Shown here: positions 5,701 through 6,737 of the stretch, in pieces
Layout: every line of letters begins with the position of its first letter
Numbering within the stretch: position 1 is the first letter of the stretch
DNA from: an uncultured Dorea sp.
GTDB lineage: Bacteria > Bacillota > Clostridia > Lachnospirales > Lachnospiraceae
Direction: 5' to 3'
Assembly: GCA_910588745.1 (NCBI GenBank)
Contig: CAJURK010000079.1
Location: 1 to 6,737 of the forward strand
DNA: 6,737 nt
Made by a program: the position numbers and the translations under genes
Notes under the pieces: generated by a model
Told to the model about the DNA's origin: nothing
Database searches by the model: none
Seen by the model: the letters and a program-made list of their open reading frames with translations, nothing else

Positions 5701-5710
5701 TAAGAAAATT

Positions 5711-6688
5711 ATGAGTGAAAAAAGACCGGATAATATGGAGCGCATTGTGACAAAGGAATTAGCGGATGCGTTTGTTGCGGAGCAGGTGAAAGAAATCCAG
5801 GCGCAGGTTGGAGGCAAAAAAGTTCTGCTGGCACTTTCTGGAGGCGTAGATTCCTCAGTAGTGGCAGCGCTGCTGATTAAAGCGATCGGAAAACAGCTTG
5901 TCTGTGTGCATGTGAACCATGGTCTTTTGCGGAAGGGCGAGCCGGAACAGGTAGTAGAGGTATTTCGGAATCAGATGGATGCGAATCTGATCTATGTGGA
6001 CGCGGTGGAACGGTTTTTGGATAAGTTAGCGGGCGTTGCGGGACCGGAGAAGAAGCGTAAGATTATCGGGGCGGAATTTATCCGTGTGTTTGAAGAGGAA
6101 GCCAGAAAACAAGAAGGGATTGAGTTTTTGGCGCAGGGGACGATTTATCCGGATATTATCGAGAGCGACGGCGTAAAAGCGCACCATAATGTGGGTGGTT
6201 TACCGGAAGATCTGCAGTTTGAGCTGGTAGAGCCTTTGAAATTCCTGTATAAGGATGAAGTGCGCATGGTAGGAAAGGCGCTTGGCTTGCCTGACGGTAT
6301 GGTATATCGTCAGCCGTTTCCGGGGCCGGGACTTGGAGTGCGGTGTCTTGGCGCGATAACCAGAGAGCGTTTGGAGATTGTCCGGGAATCCGACGCGATT
6401 CTGCGGGAGGAATTTGCAAAGAACGGCCTGGAGGGCAAGGTGTGGCAGTATTTTACCGCTGTACCGGATTTTCGGTCGGTTGGCGTGACAGAAGGCGCCA
6501 GGACTTTCGCCTATCCGGTGATTCTTCGGGCGGTAAATACGGTGGATGCAATGACGGCAACTGTGGAGAATGTGCCGTTTGAATTGTTGGAGCATATTAC
6601 GGAACGGATAACCCATGAGGTGAAAGGCGTGAACAGAGTACTATATGATTTGACGCCGAAGCCGTGTGGGACAATTGAGTTTGAATAA
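5711..6688 (+). CDS. guaA: GMP synthetase ATP-pyrophosphatase subunit, without amidotransferase domain
   Basis: GMP synthetase turns XMP into GMP using ATP and ammonia, the last step of de novo GMP synthesis. This 325-residue protein covers only the synthetase half: the N-type ATP-pyrophosphatase P-loop LSGGVDSSV (42-50), VHVNHGLLRKGE (67-77), AQGTIYPDIIES (141-152), HHNVGGLP (158-165), the RQPFPGPGLGVRCLG hinge (200-214), and the dimerisation domain ending in VNRVLYDLTPKPCGTIEFE. Usual bacterial GuaA is about 510-525 residues with an N-terminal class-I glutamine amidotransferase; here it is absent and nothing like it lies in the 281 bp upstream. Archaea commonly split the enzyme this way. 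It would need a separate GATase subunit or free ammonia. The loop VGVTEGARTF (257-266) departs from the common VGV-GD-RTY pattern. It has its own promoter and is not in the recQ operon. Start chosen from AAAGGA 10 nt upstream. Confidence 0.92.
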   Translation: MSEKRPDNMERIVTKELADAFVAEQVKEIQAQVGGKKVLLALSGGVDSSVVAALLIKAIGKQLVCVHVNHGLLRKGEPEQVVEVFRNQMDANLIYVDAVERFLDKLAGVAGPEKKRKIIGAEFIRVFEEEARKQEGIEFLAQGTIYPDIIESDGVKAHHNVGGLPEDLQFELVEPLKFLYKDEVRMVGKALGLPDGMVYRQPFPGPGLGVRCLGAITRERLEIVRESDAILREEFAKNGLEGKVWQYFTAVPDFRSVGVTEGARTFAYPVILRAVNTVDAMTATVENVPFELLEHITERITHEVKGVNRVLYDLTPKPCGTIEFE

Positions 6689-6737
6689 ACAAAAATGTTT
6701 AGGAAAACCAGTGTTTATGCGGGTTTGCGGACTTTGG
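6685..6737 (+). other. 3' flank of the guaA-like gene with short repeats, possible attachment region
   Basis: TAAACA (6686-6691, overlapping the stop) and TGTTTA (6696-6701) form a 6-bp inverted repeat around AAAA; ATAAACA (6685-6691) is also inverted against TGTTTAT (6712-6718). Two TGCGG words follow. No T tract makes this a terminator. The 3' ends of guaA genes are known integration sites for islands in several bacteria, so an attachment site is possible, but no integrase is visible before the window ends. Confidence 0.3.

Larger units (their letters stand above)
5430..5710 (+). other. Intergenic region and guaA-like leader
   Basis: These 281 bp hold no convincing gene. No clear rho-independent terminator follows the acetyltransferase; only weak GC words (GGC TTT GCC at 5461-5469; CCGG at 5468 and 5487) are present, without a T tract. 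The promoter lies at 5548-5576. The transcribed leader of about 128 nt contains a small hairpin, GCCTT (5615-5619) with AAGGC (5625-5629). I compared it from memory with guanine, PRPP and ZTP riboswitch cores and found no match. Confidence 0.6.

Noticed and set aside
5583..5710. Guanine (purine) riboswitch upstream of the guaA-like gene
   Set aside because: The conserved purine-aptamer core words and the two kissing-loop stems are not present.
6200..6616. 138-codon open frame on the minus strand within the guaA-like gene
   Set aside because: Its basic, His/Arg-rich composition is typical of an antisense shadow, and the + strand carries conserved GMP synthetase motifs across the same bases.

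Overview
The window looks like a chromosomal segment of a low-to-mid GC Firmicute, most plausibly a clostridial gut-type organism (Lachnospiraceae-like). This rests on strong AGGAGG-type ribosome binding sites, sigma-A-like promoters with extended -10 boxes, many AAG/GAA codons and the protein families present. The taxonomic call is inference; no rRNA or tRNA is present to confirm it. All supported genes lie on the + strand.

Layout. (1) About 55-727: a complete-looking IS200-type insertion sequence with a single HUH/Y1 transposase gene (tnpA), a hairpin at each end and a 5' leader that can fold over the tnpA ribosome binding site. No TnpB or guide-RNA region is present. (2) 842-1430: two small XRE-type helix-turn-helix genes overlapping by 41 nt, followed by a strong GC-rich stem-loop. 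(3) 1564-5429: a probable operon with its own promoter: a coiled-coil DUF2130 protein with a PD-(D/E)XK-like nuclease signature, then a full-length RecQ helicase 3 bp downstream, then a maltose/galactoside-type hexapeptide acetyltransferase 12 bp further on. (4) 5548-6688: a separately promoted gene for the ATP-pyrophosphatase part of GMP synthetase, without the usual N-terminal glutamine amidotransferase domain. (5) 6689-6737: the 3' flank of this guaA-like gene, with short inverted and direct repeats; guaA 3' ends are known integration targets for mobile elements.

How the parts may relate. The DUF2130-RecQ pair is the most suggestive unit: a predicted nuclease of the RmuC/DUF2130 type translated next to a 3'-5' DNA helicase would fit DNA repair or genome defence, but this is inference from adjacency and motifs. 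The acetyltransferase looks like a passenger in the operon. The GMP synthetase subunit would need ammonia or a separate amidotransferase subunit encoded elsewhere. The upstream end, with an IS and small regulators, looks like accessory DNA; the rest is closer to ordinary chromosome. I see no CRISPR array, tRNA, rRNA or recognised riboswitch.
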